DNA of 48,705 nt from positions 586,937 to 635,641 of the forward strand of contig BFEA01000728.1 of assembly GCA_003427395.1 (NCBI GenBank), in the 5' to 3' direction. The translations under genes and the position numbers were made by a program. Numbering within the stretch: position 1 is the first letter of the stretch; every line of letters starts with the position of its first letter. A model generated the notes under the pieces. It was not told the DNA's origin. It saw only the letters and a program-made list of their open reading frames with translations, and ran no database searches. Shown here one piece after another: positions 20,348-31,760 of the stretch. The DNA comes from Chara braunii (lineage: Eukaryota > Streptophyta > Charophyceae > Charales > Characeae).

Positions 20348-21384
20348 TAGTCTATTTGCCAGGTGTCGACAGTCGGTCAACCAACTAATCAAGAATAAAA
20401 CCTAGACTAATGTGAGCAGATGTATGCAAAATGAAAATTGTAGTGATGTTTAGTAGAGTACACAATTGGAATCCCCCTTCCCCTGTATCCAACGTACCTG
20501 TGAGGATCATCAGGCTGCGGTGTCTAAGGTGTGCAACCACGGCCCACCCCTGTGCCCAAGAAGTATGCTTATGACCAGCGTGCCCTTTATTTACCCTCGC
20601 TTGCAACGAGCCTTACGTCTGACTGATCTGGCTGATCAAGAGGCAATTTAAGGACAGCCCCTGGAGTCCTCAAGAACTCTTTAACATCGCAATCAGGACG
20701 ACGATCACAGCCAGTGGACAGTTCAGACCCCAACCAGAAATATTTATAGACGGTCTGGGAGTGTCTCAATAGGACTGGTCAGTCCGCACACCCCTTCTAT
20801 CAGCGTAGCAAAGAGCTTCAATGGACAAAGCAGCATGGCCTGCGTGTACTACTCCCATGGGTTGGCATGGTGACCGTGACCCGTGCTTCGACCAAGACCC
20901 TTCAGAGGCACCGCCCTCTCCTGCCAGATGTGCCACCAGGAAGAATGCCGTCTCTCAAGATAGAGCGCACACGACTCCTCACCAAAGAGAGGACACTCAA
21001 GTTGGACTCACTTCCTCACATTAAGAAGAGATTGAGAGGGTAGATAAGGAATGGGAACAACGTACCTGGAGATAGCTGCCCCCAACCACAGATTTCTCAC
21101 CAATTGGGCCGACGTGCATTTCGATGACCGGTCATTAGCCTCGGTACCACCCACAACACAATGCAGTGCCACCTCAGCCAAAATGCCACGTCAACATACT
21201 CTCATCATCATACATACATCCGGTGTTGCCACAGCTCCCACGCTGTCGCCACAGCCTTCCAGCGGCCGGCCTCTCCTCCTAGGCCCCGCTATCTCAAACC
21301 AGCGCCAAAGTATCCTTACTGCACATGAAGCATCGTCAACGCACCAAGTAACAATGTCGTTGGTGCCAGGTAAGCGGCGATCAC
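20348..21384. other. Leader-like region of the minus-strand LTR element, no clear gene
   Basis: Between the putative primer binding site (21402) and the gag start (19906) lies about 1.3 kb, once the artefact is removed. Only short frames without domains are visible. If the element is real this is its untranslated leader. Otherwise nothing is recognised. Confidence 0.35.
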
Positions 21385-21402
21385 GAACCAACTCCGATAC
21401 CA
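21385..21402 (-). promoter_or_regulatory. Candidate primer binding site (initiator tRNA-Met type)
   Basis: On the minus strand, TTGCA, then ATT, then TGGTATCGGAGTTGG. TGGTATC(A/G)GAG is the usual plant LTR-element primer binding site, complementary to the 3-prime end of initiator tRNA-Met. The preceding CA (21407-21406) would end the LTR. Orientation agrees with the gag at 19906-19320. Two or more bases differ from the commonest plant form (TGGTATCAGAGC). Confidence 0.5.
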
Positions 21403-21405
21403 AAT

Positions 21406-22584
21406 TGCAAGGAATATGAGTGTGAACGATATACAGAAAATCAAATTTGTGAAATCACACAGCTGTCCAAGTAGTCGTGTACAAGAAGAGAGTACAAAAT
21501 GCACCCAGAAACCATCCATATAGAGCAATACAATGAAGTAATGAGCCAATGTTCAAGCCCGCAGGCCACACCAACACAGTATCCAAAGTCGCTCTCTGTA
21601 TTGTCTGGCGCCCAACGCCCAGTCTACTCTACCCGACTATCCTACCTACAACTGGTTCACGCAACAAGCTCACTTCGTCGCTCAAAGACCAATGTACATG
21701 ACTGTCAACACCATAGCCGACCTCTCTTCATGCACCAGGTACGTATCTCGTCACCCTCACTCAGACCTTGATAACCCCACACAGCGCCTCCTTCCCTGAA
21801 GACCACCAAATCGCTCGCTGTACCCCTTGGCGCCTAGCAGCCCGGCTATGGCCGCCTGCGCCCCGCTGCCCTACAGCGCCCCAGTCACCACCTCGCACTC
21901 CGTCAGCGCCCCTGGCATTAGCGCAGCAGCACTTCCGCATTGCCAGTGTTGGTCAGTGTGTCTGGCCTAGGCTTCCTCACTTCCTTTATGGAAGTGGCAG
22001 CGTGCTGGATGCTGCGTGTGGCCTGGCTGGAAGCTTCCAGTAGCTTCCGGTTGGGCCTCAGACCCTGTGCCCAGGCCCGAGATTTACAGTTAAGGACCTG
22101 GGCCCTTTTCAGTTGGGCACGGCTTGGCTGTTTGCTGTATATGCGCAGCGCCCAGGTAGATGCTTCGGCAGTACTGCTTTTCCCAAGGCCGACGGCCTGC
22201 TTCTCAATGTATCGGCCCTGCTTTGTGTGTATGTGCCCAAGTGCAACTTTCGTGGCCTGGGCCAACTGTACGACGCAGCTTAGTGAGGCTCGCACGTTCA
22301 CTCAACCAACTGACACGCTGCGAGAGCCTGAATACCCACATATGGAAATGTCGAATTTTGGCCTGTGACGAATATTCAGGCCCGCCTTCACTTAGGGCGG
22401 GCACTTGGCTTGCTGGGGGCCTTAGCCCAGAATATGCGATGTCTGATACGGCCCCCTTGAGGGCTCGTTCCTCACAGTTATTTGATCGAAATAGTATAAT
22501 TGTTTACGCAGCCCGAGGGTTGAAAGATGTAGTAGTAAGCCATGTAATGGGGCACAACGACATTGCTGGACGATGTCTTTTGCA
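21406..22584 (-). mobile_element. Candidate 5-prime LTR of the minus-strand retrotransposon
   Basis: If the LTR ends TTGCA at about 21406, an inverted TGCAA at 22584-22580 could be its start, giving about 1.18 kb. This boundary is weak: only five bases support it, and the partner LTR is not in the window. Overlapping open frames on both strands have no domain. Confidence 0.25.
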
Positions 22585-23102
22585 AGGTTGAAGAGAGGGT
22601 CGCACCCCAACGGGCTAAGCCGCGCAGGGGGTTTATACCCAATACAGGGTAGGACATGATGATAGCCTAGAACTTGATTAGGTAGAGGTACCTGTCAACG
22701 ACATTGTACTTATCGCCTACAAGAACTCTAACGCGCTCGTTGATTGAAACTTTAAGCCTAGACTTCGGAAAATGGCATGGCTGCAAGAGGGGATTCGAAA
22801 GCTGGAGAACCCCTCTGACGAGAAAGAGAGTAAGCTGATTTTGAAGACGAAATGTTTTCGTAGTTGGTAGCAATAGGAAAACTATGGGGGGGGAAGAGTC
22901 TAAAGTAAGTTTCTCCTTCTTTCGGTTCTATGGCATGCAGGTTTGATACGTTATGAACATTTCAAATAACAGGAAGGGCTGAAGAAATGAACGTGACCAA
23001 ACAGACAACATAGATGGTTGGAATCCTAAGGATTAAGACAACAGGATAAATATCGATCACAGGTTCAACAATGAGGGGGCCAAAAACAATGCGAGGGGGA
23101 TT
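22585..23102. other. Intergenic DNA, nothing recognised
   Basis: A minus-strand TATAAACC (about 22633) near GC-rich words could belong to retroelement promoter DNA. No gene or clear repeat. Confidence 0.3.
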
Positions 23103-24708
23103 TTGGGGAGAATGAGCCATAACGAGAGAAGGCCCGCAGGATCTCAAGGAATGGGGTCAGTCGTAGTTGGTGATATGGAAAAGTCGCAAACTTCGGGGGG
23201 TGGATTGACGGAAAAAAGAAAGGTAGTGGATACCCTACGAAGACTCAAGGAAGTGGAGCAGATGGTAGCAGATTACAAGGTTGGTGTAATTGAAGAAATC
23301 ATAGAGGACATCGAGGCTGAGGATGACGAGCTACACAAGGATGAATGGCGAGGTGAGACGCGATGAAAGCATGTGATTGGGAAACCCGGTAGATGGGAAA
23401 CGAGCGGAAACGCGGGAGTAAAAAGAGAAGCCCGACCCCTTTGAGGTAAGGACGGCAACGGGAGTGAGGGAGCCAAGAGCAGACCGAGGAATTAGTCAAT
23501 AGACAAGGGGACAATCTTTGTCAAACAAGGACTACAATGAACTATAGAGTCTAAGGGAAAGACTGATACAGTCTGACAGTCTGACTCGACCAAGAAAAGG
23601 GTGTGAGAACAGAGAGCCGCCAAAGAAACAACGAAGGATTCGAGAACCTAGCGACAACTAGATACGGAATGAAAAGAGGGTTGGAGTTGCATGATCAAGA
23701 CGAAGGAACGAACAATCAGAGAGAAAAAATACGATATACCCTTCGGGTGGTACAAGCCCAAGTATGTCGACCCGCATTGGCCCCCCAAGAAACTCTCGCT
23801 CCAAGACCCAAACGTCGGGCCTGTCGAAGGGATCGTACCAAGGAATCATGTCGATATTGTATTATGGTGGGACACTTCATTAGGCTTTGCTCGAAGCTTA
23901 ACCATGACATCATAAGAAGGCGGTGTTCTAGGACCCTCAGGGGGCAGATCCGGGGTCCTAACGGGGAGAGGGTTGAATGAAATTCGCATGGGGGACACAG
24001 ACGCGTTATAGCGGCGTTAAACAACCGAGATTTTTCAGTAATAGAGGAGGAGGAAGTAAGCGAGCTTTGTTGAAAACCCACGGGACGACATGGGACGAAC
24101 GCCATCTGGAAGGAAGGAAGGAATGGTAGGAACAAGTAAACGACTTAGAAAAAGGGAAAGTCGAGAATGACGACATTTGGGTTAACATACTGAGCAGAGA
24201 GGTGGGTCAGTCACGAGGGGCGCTCCAGGGAAATAAGGGAGGAGGCTAGTCATAGATTATGATTCTGGGCCCACATATAACCAAAGAGAGAGAAAGATTG
24301 TTGGTAGGATGCGTCCGCCACTCGGAGAGAGTGAATGGAGAATCACTTGGTTAGTGGCCGACTGTGAAAGAGGGAAAGTAAGCCCAAAAGCAGAAAGTGA
24401 AAGGAAGAGGAAACATGATAAGACCTCAGCAACAAAGAGGAAGAAAACCATGGAATTGGGACCGTGATGAGCGACGCGACGTGAGGACAAGAGGTTGTGA
24501 GGGTGGGGATGGTCGAGGACAAGAAGAGGAAATACGAAAGGTAAGGGGAGATCCTATCCAAGCTATTGATATCAGTAATGAGGAAGAGACGGAGGAGGTG
24601 GTCAAGCCTGAAGGAGAAGAAGGACCTGAGTTTAATACCTTTAAGGAAAAAACCACAGAATGGGATAAGGGACTTGGACAGTCATACAGTCAGTGGTTTG
24701 ATCAATGA
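23103..24708 (+). pseudogene. gag: Retrotransposon gag with CCHC zinc knuckle, degraded
   Basis: Plus-strand pieces fit a gag polyprotein. An acidic helical segment lies at 23103-23366 (VDTLRRLKEVEQMVADYK, then IEDIEAEDDE). A basic segment at 23603-23980 contains CRYCIMVGHFIRLC (23849-23890), a perfect C-x2-C-x4-H-x4-C zinc knuckle that binds retroelement RNA, followed by KLNHDI. Beyond the stop at 23978 the same frame reads GGHRRVIAALNNRDFSV. A basic-to-acidic piece at 24397-24708 (KPWNWDRDERRD, EEETEEVVKPEGEEG) may be the gag-pol spacer. Stops and frame changes are numerous. No protease, RT or integrase motif could be followed downstream. Confidence 0.6.
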
Positions 24709-25630
24709 GTTAGTATAATACTTGGATCATCAAGGTCAGGAGGAAGATGAGGAGGGGCAAGTCAGTCACGGGGTTGACTTTCTACGATGAGGGAACACTT
24801 GAGATGTCCGCAGAAAGGAAAAGATAGATTTTAAGCTCATAGGCTAGGATGAGATGCGCTCTCGCAATCAGAAGAAGAGGCCAAGAGACAAGAGGCCAAG
24901 GAGAAAAGTTGAGCCAAGTCAAGAAAAATTGTGTATATACGTTCTATGTGGAATAAAAGATGGTGAATTGGTCATAGAGGTCATTTTTTTGGTATGGTCT
25001 GGTTATGCGCAGTCTTTCATGTTTTGACAAGGACAAGGCATGTTGTTGACGATCGCCAATTACTGTCTTTTGCGCAAGCTACTTAGGGATGTTCAGTGAA
25101 AAACGGTACTACCCAAGACATTGAGATGAGGACTGGGGAAACAGCGTCGATGGGACTTTCGGGGACTAATTTGGTTTCATAACCATAACAAACATCTCGT
25201 AGAAATGAAATGCTGGTTCTCGGGTAAATGAATTGTGGTAAGGATCAGAGAGAGGTTAGGGACCCTATGGGCAAAGGGGCGTGTGAATCCTCCTTCCCTA
25301 AGAGCCTAATCGAACCAAGTCATGTCAAATCCGGAATGACAAAGGTCTGAGGGTGAGGAAGAGTGAAGATGGAAACGAGCCCCAGGTTTTTGTGTATGGT
25401 TGAATGGCTGGACGAGCTAGTGTTAGTTCAAGATGCAAACCTCTCCTTGAGCACTAGACGTTATGCCGAGTGTATTTATAAATTGATCATGGATGCAAGT
25501 CGTAATGGGATGTGGTGTAAGAAGTCACACGCAGAAAATTGCATAAGATGACCACCTTCTAACTCCCCTGAGTAAAATATGGGATCCATGTCGTAGAGGC
25601 CCACCCCCTAGGACAGTCACAAAGGAATGA
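24709..25630. other. Purine-rich retroelement-like DNA, no gene
   Basis: Possibly the decayed pol region behind the gag above, but I can find no catalytic motif. The 62-codon frame at 25363-25551 has no recognisable feature. Confidence 0.3.
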
Positions 25631-25791
25631 GAATGACCCCTGAAAAGGTTCTTCGACTTGAAATAGCAAAGAATGACCCCTGAAAAGGTTATTCGACTTG
25701 AAATAGCAAAGAATATCCCCTGAAAAGGTTATTCGACTTGAAATAGCAAAAATATGACCCTTTAAAATGTTATTCGACTTGAAATCGCAAA
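25631..25791 (+). repeat. 40-bp tandem repeat, four copies
   Basis: Units start at 25631, 25671, 25711 and 25751, with consensus GACCCCTGAAAAGGTTATTC, then GACTTGAAATAGCAAA. The first three are nearly identical; the fourth has diverged. The minus-strand frame through them is incidental, as 40 is not divisible by three. Confidence 0.93.
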
Positions 25792-25889
25792 ATGGTTTTT
25801 GAAAAATGTCATTAGAAATTGTCACTGGGGTCCCCTTGCATGATTGCATGATAAAGGTTCAATGAGACTGAACTGGATGAATTGAGTTG

Positions 25890-26240
25890 TGGGGTGATAA
25901 AGGTCGTCGGACCAGTCACGAGAATCGGCTTTGGAGAAAGACTGGAGAAATGAAAGTGGTGATGGGAACAGGCCGTCAAGTGAATCGTAAGAGTTAGCTT
26001 TGAAAAAAAATTAGAAAAGATGGATCGTTAATTGAACAAGGCCGCCGGGTCGGTCGTAAAAATCAGCCTTCTAGGGAGATTGGAAAAGGAGGGGGCAGTT
26101 GTTTGGAGTCGGCCATAAGAATTGACCCTGCAAAAAAAAATTGAAAAAATGAATTCATGATTGGAAAGGGCCGACGGGTCGGCCGTGAGAATTGGTCCTA
26201 ACTGAAAAGAGGCCGTTGGATCGGTCATGAGAATCAACCT
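25890..26240 (+). repeat. Irregular ~60-70-bp repeats (GGCCG-GGTCGG words)
   Basis: Loose copies of the pattern GGGCCG(A/C)CGGGTCGG(C/T)CGTGAGAAT, then an A-rich tail, recur near 25960, 26038, 26110, 26165 and 26210. Spacing varies. Non-coding. Confidence 0.65.
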
Positions 26241-27229
26241 TCAGAAAGAGTTTGAAAGAATATTTGGATTAAGTGTTTGCTTGATAATTGAAAATTGCAT
26301 TGCATAAGAGTGGATCCTAAGCACTCGTGAGTTATTAAGACCACGTATTGAGTTGCTCAGTTTTTCTTCTCTATATCTAGTCTCTGGCTTTAGCGGAAGG
26401 GGAAATATCGGCGCCCGCACTGCGACCCCAGGACCTCTGCCTCTTGAGGGAAAGTCCAAGCGCGACCTGTTCCTCATAGAAAGGACAGAGGTTAAAGGAT
26501 CAAAGCATCGTTGTCAGTGCTCAACATCCGGAACCAACTCCGACAATGATTTATAGTCTGAGAGTTCAAACTGCACGTTGAGTTCCTAAACGCCCAGTGT
26601 GCCCAAGAAGGAACCGCTAGTTGCTCTTCTAAGTCGTTTTGACCCTCTTCAACCACATGTCGCGCTGTAGAGGGGCGGCCTGGCCGTTTAAGAAGGACCA
26701 AGGCCTCTCGCATTAAATTGAGCGACACTTTCTACGGGAAGGTCCGGCGAGGTACAGCGTGGAGGCTGCCACCACCACAGGGCATTAACACCGCCCTGCC
26801 AGAGCATTGAAACCGTTCCGGGACTAACCGAGAGGTCTTCGTAACTGCACTCACAAACTAATAGAGAGTCCAACTATCTTGAAAGAAAGAGGCCGAATCC
26901 AATAAAATACCACTCGGGAGGAACGATTCGTGAGGGAGCCACTTATGGCAAAACGGGGTCCTGGGAGACATGGGCTGGACCTATGCGAGGTGGTACCTCA
27001 ATGATGACACATGTCTCCAGAGAAGCGGCAGCCGGACTAAGTTGGGAGGATGGGGCGAGTTATCAGCAAGGGAAGGAATGATCACCCTTCCTTTTGGGGA
27101 CTGATGGGTTGGCATCCTCCACTTAGTTGGCAGGGAAGGTTTGTGTACCTCTGATTGAGAACCCGTTGTGCGATGGGGACATCGCGTTTGAGTGGGGGAA
27201 AGACGTGTCATCTACTTGATAAGAGAGCG
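26241..27229. other. Intergenic DNA, no supported gene
   Basis: Only short frames without domains. Near 26535 the minus strand reads TCGGAGTTGGTTC, the same 13-base word as in the primer binding site at 21385, perhaps a remnant of a related element. Confidence 0.35.
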
Positions 27230-27600
27230 TGTGAAAAAAGTATCAGATAAACTTACGAAAAACCTTGCAAGATGTCCAGAGGAATTGCATGCGGATTTGT
27301 CTGAGCTTGGGCTTAAGAAAAGCCTAACAAGAAGTCCAGAGGAATTGTATGTGAAACTGTCTGCGTTTGGGCTTGAGAAAAGCCAGACAAAAAGTCCCGA
27401 CGAATCGTATGCGAATTTGTCCGAGCTTGGGATTGAGAAAAGTCTGGTAAGAGGCCGAAAAAAATTGCATGCGAAATTGTCGAAGCTTGGGCTTGAAAAA
27501 AGTCTGGCAGGATGACCAGAGACATTGAATGAGAGATTGTCTGAAAAAGGCTTGAAAAATCCGGCAAAGCGGTTTGAAAGATTGCATGAAATAGCCTGAG
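27230..27600 (+). repeat. 60-bp tandem repeat with a conserved 20-residue frame
   Basis: About six units of 60 bases (boundaries near 27273, 27333, 27393, 27453 and 27513) give a plus-strand frame at 27192-27515 with 20-residue repeats of the type LSELGLKKSLTRSPEELYVK. Because 60 is divisible by three, the frame is kept automatically. The minus strand is also open, so openness alone is not proof of coding. The frame stops at 27515 by a TGA inside the fifth unit. Confidence 0.85.
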
Positions 27601-27922
27601 AATGACTTGAAAGGCCTAACAAAATGGTCATAATAATTGCATGAGAAAATGTTTGAGAATAAGCATGGGAAGCTTAATAAAGGATCAAGGGCATTGGATG
27701 AGACTGAATATGAGAAGATCCACCAAAAGGCGAAACGAATGCATAAGAATGAGTCAGGAAAGCACCGGGACGGACTTGATGTGTGACCAAAGAAGAGAAC
27801 GAACTGGCACTCAAAAGGCAATTAGACCACGAGCAGACATAGGGTGAGGGAAAAGGGGGTCGCAGGAAGGACAAAAGGGTTGGATTGTGCAAGGGTAAGG
27901 TAAAAAGTGTCAGGGCTCATGT
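27601..27922. other. Purine-rich spacer between tandem repeats
   Basis: Short open frames on both strands; no recognisable motif. Confidence 0.3.
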
Positions 27923-28210
27923 ACTGCATGGGCCGAAAAACCGATTATGTGATGCATTTGGGGTGACCAAGCTTGGGACAGTAACATGGACTGCACGGGC
28001 TGAAAAACCGATTATGTGATGCATTGAGGGTGGTCGAGCTTGGGAAAGTAACATAGACTGCATGGGCCGAAAAACGGATTATGTGATGCATTTGGGGTGA
28101 CCAAGCTTGGGAAATCAACATGTGTTGCACGGGCCGAAAAACCGATTAATTGATGCATTAAAGGCGGTCAAGCTTGATAAAGAAACATTAATTGCATGAA
28201 CCAAATAGCA
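27923..28210 (+). repeat. 67-bp tandem repeat, just over four copies
   Basis: Units begin at 27923, 27990, 28057, 28124 and (partial) 28191. The consensus begins ACTGCATGGGCCGAAAAACC and contains GATGCATT and CAAGCTTGGGAAAG. Non-coding satellite-like DNA. Confidence 0.95.
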
Positions 28211-29279
28211 GATTATTGCCAAAACAACAAAGGAAAGGTACAAGACAAGTTCAAGAAGGACCCTGGCAAACCAACTTCTTATCACATCCCATCTCTCCTC
28301 CCTTGTCTACCCCTCCAACCCCTTTTTCCCCTATTACCTGCGGTTGGTGTGTGATGAAGACATCATGAATGAGTGGGGGGAATGTGTCAGGACTTGTGGT
28401 TCCCAAATCAGGTCTCGGCCCTTGAGAGATGATACACGGCTAAGATGTGTATGGCGAGGAAATCTGAAACAAGGGAGCAAGAGAGACAGAGAGGATGAAG
28501 GACTAAGGAAGGAGTGTCGCCGCCTAGGGCCTAGAAGGAGGCCGAAGGCCGCTGGAACCATTTGGCCAGGAATAGATCAACGGAGTGACGAGCGACAAAG
28601 TGCTGCAGGGAATAAGTAAAGGCGGCCCTCCTTCTCAAAGAAGGAGGACCGCCGAGAAAATAATACCCTGAGGCCGAGCGTCACGGGTAGAAGGAGGTCA
28701 ACGACGTCAAAGAAAATAGTATTGTGACGCCGACACATGAGAGCATAGCATGCGACAGAGGGGGCCATCTGAATACGGCAGGAGAAAAGCCTAAGGACCA
28801 TAGACCACACATGAGGACACAAAGAAAGGAATAATAGGTGTCACCCGAGCAAATGTCGGGACACGGGCAACCTGAAAAATGATTTGCCTTCAGAGCCAGA
28901 ATAAAGAGGGTTAGAGAAAGAGAGAGAGAGGTTCAATTTCGAGGCCCGAGGCCTTAAAATTGAGAAGGGGCTCAAAGGGAATGCAACAAACCATAAGGGC
29001 TTTGAAAATGGAAGGCCCATGTACTCTGAAAGTGAAAAATAAGGCCCTAGTGTGATCCGAGGTGAAACAGACAGCAAAGATGAGAAGAAAATGATATAGG
29101 GAGCGAATGGAAGAGGTAGGAGTATGGGAATGAAAATAGGGCAAGCCGCCACATCATGGCCAACTTGCCCTTCCCAAAAGAGGTCTAGGGGTCTTGAACA
29201 GACCTGCATCAAGTCCACATGCAGTTGGGACAGAAACAAACAAAAACAAACACCCAGAGCAAAAGAAAACACATGTTTT
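28211..29279. other. Purine-rich DNA, no supported gene
   Basis: The plus strand is GA-rich throughout. The frames at 28344-28619 (plus) and 28841-29287 (minus) are compositionally biased and show no family signature. Confidence 0.35.
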
Positions 29280-31760
29280 AGATACATTTTGTGACCGAAT
29301 TAATCAAGAAAAGAAACGGTTACAAAATGTCTGGATTTTTCTTGACTTTCAAAGAGAGAATTAGGAAAAATCAAGGAGAAAGAAGGCCGAGATGCAACGG
29401 ACCACAAAAACTAAAGCAAACACATGGTTCATGTACGTCCGAAGCCAATGCTAGGTCCGGATGCAACCGGGGGTGTGCCACTTCATTTATGCTTCAGTTT
29501 TGGGCAAGCATGGGGGCAATGGGATCAGAAACAAGGTCACCATTGCCCTCCAAAATGTAACGGACTGCAAAGGAGAGTGTCAAGACCATGAGAAGAGGGG
29601 CCTTGACGGACACAGCACACTAGAAAAGTGGTCCTCAAGCATGAGGTTCAAATTACGGCGATGAACGGCGGCCACGAGATCAAAGATCACAGGACCGGAA
29701 ATATTCGGTACGTTTGCGGCTCAAGGGAAGGAGGAATTGGGACCGCCGGTGACTAGAGAACCCCTAGATAAAATTGGGGCGACATGTGGAGTGATGACGG
29801 AGTCCGCGTGGGATTAAGTAAAACCAATCACATTTTGGGACACGCGTTGACGAGACCACCGACGGGACAAGTGCAGTAGACTAGCGCAGGACAAGTATCG
29901 AGGACTAGTGCGGGGCAAATGTCAGGGACTTGAATGGTCCCAAGAAGAACTATGGAGCGGTAAGACAATAAAGAATCAAGGCAAGATACACCGTAGGGAT
30001 CAAGATCTCAATGACCAAAAATATTAACACCACTAGTGAGAGCAAACGAGAGAGCTGTAAAGAAAGAAAGGAAACAAAGAAATGTGGAGGAGGGTGTGGA
30101 CTGCAGTCCGAAATATCTCAGACCAACCACCTTAGAGGAAATGGAGCCTCGAGAGACCCTATGAGAAAAATAGACTACCAAGAGAAAATCATAATAGGAG
30201 GGGTCACAATTTGGAACAAACGGCGGCAAAATGAGGTTTCTATGGGTGTGGGAGTGCCGTAATTGCAGTCAGAGAATGAACGGACTGCACCTTGGGCATG
30301 GGCTAGGCCAAAATCAAGATGTAGGACCTAAAAATACCCTCAACAGCTAGTTGACACTTGGCATGTTAGAAAAAGGAAGAAAAAAAAAAGAAAAAGAAGA
30401 GAAAAAGGAGGGAGAATGAGAGAAAAGAGGATGTGAGGGAGGGAGTGAGTTGACCGTCAGTACGGACTGGCAAGTCCCTACTCTTTGGATTTGGAGAGAA
30501 AAAAAAAAAAAAAAAAAAAAAAAAAGGTCACTAACAATAAGAAACGGTCACTTGGGAGATGCGTTTGTGACCGCATTCATCCAAGGGGGAATTGGTTACA
30601 AAGTATCTTGATTTTCTTTAGATTTTACTGAGAAAATCAAAGAAAATCAAGGGACCATGCAACCGGAATGCAACATGTTTTAGGTACATTCAGAGTCAAT
30701 ATTGCGCCCAGATGCACTTGGAAATTTACGGCTTCATTTTGTTTCCGTTTTGGGTTAGTTGTGGGGCAATGAGACTAGGAAAAATGTCATTACTGCAGTC
30801 CGAGAAATAACAGGCTGCATAGGGGTGCCAAGGCTAAGGGAAAATGAACCTTGGCACGCTCAAGACACTAGAAAGAAGTGTCTCAAGCTTTGATCAAGTG
30901 GAGACGATAAAAAACAATTGTGAGATGAAAATCTCACGTCGGGAATAATCGAGGCACTTGAGACACACAGAAATAAGAGATTGGGACTGTCGGGGACTAG
31001 GAAGTCCCAAATAAAAATTGGAGGTCATCAAGGATAATGTCGGAGGCTAGATCAACTCGGATAAAAATAATCAAAAATTGAGACATGTATCGGCTGGATT
31101 ACCGGCGGGATTACTGGCGGGACTACCGGTAAGACTGGAAAACGGGGCTAGTAAGGGATGAGTAGCGGGGACTTGAGTGTCCCAAGGAAAATTGTGGGCT
31201 GCGTATGAAGGATGAACACTTGACACAATTGGCACCGTCAAGATCAAGATCTTAACAGTGGAAAATATTCGCAACTACAGGTGCAAAAATTGAATGGGGT
31301 CAAGATGGGAGGAGTTTGAGGCAAAAAGAAGAGAGAAAATAATGGCGGGAGGCCTACCCTGCAGTCTGAGATATCTCGGACCAACAAGACTTGAGAAAAT
31401 AGTGCCCCAAGAGACTCTATGCAGGAAATAAGCTGCCAAGGAAAAATCGGAGCAAGGGGGATAAAAAATTGAGAGTAACGGAGACAAACTTAAGTCTCCA
31501 TGAGTGTGGGGGCTTCATTATTGTGATTCGAGAAATAACGGTCAGCTACTGGATCTGGATCTGGACTAAATCAAGATCCATAGCCTAGAAAGAGAGTCTA
31601 CAGCGACTTGACACTTGTCACATCAGAAATAAAAGAAAATAAATAAAAAAAAGGAGAAAAATAAGGGAGAATGAAATAAATAGGGAGAAAAGAGTGGAAG
31701 AGGATGTGCCAGCCAGTTGGGACTGACACAGTAGGGACTGGCAGGTCCCTACTGTGACCT
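29280..31760 (+). repeat. Diverged tandem duplication of ~1.26 kb
   Basis: The segment from about 29280 to 30490 recurs at about 30550 to 31760. Matching landmarks include GTTACAAA plus CTTGATTTT-like words, GGGGCAATG, GACTGCAGTCCGAAATATCTC (30103) against GCAGTCTGAGATATCTCGG (31360), GAGACC/TCTATG, TCTATGGGTGTGG against TCCATGAGTGTGG, and the closing GACTGGCAAGTCCCTACT. Offset about 1257. A run of 27 A (30499-30525) separates the copies. The copies are diverged and non-coding, perhaps two old LTRs or one old tandem array. Confidence 0.75.
31727..31756. repeat. 12-bp stem-loop
   Basis: CACAGTAGGGAC (31727-31738) and GTCCCTACTGTG (31745-31756) are exact reverse complements around a 6-base loop. 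A weaker version ends the other copy of the 1.26-kb duplication near 30456-30485. Confidence 0.85.

Noticed and set aside
26528-26548. Second primer-binding-site-like word on the minus strand
   Set aside because: It shares TCGGAGTTGGTTC with the site at 21385 but lacks TGGTATC and an LTR end, so it is too weak to call.
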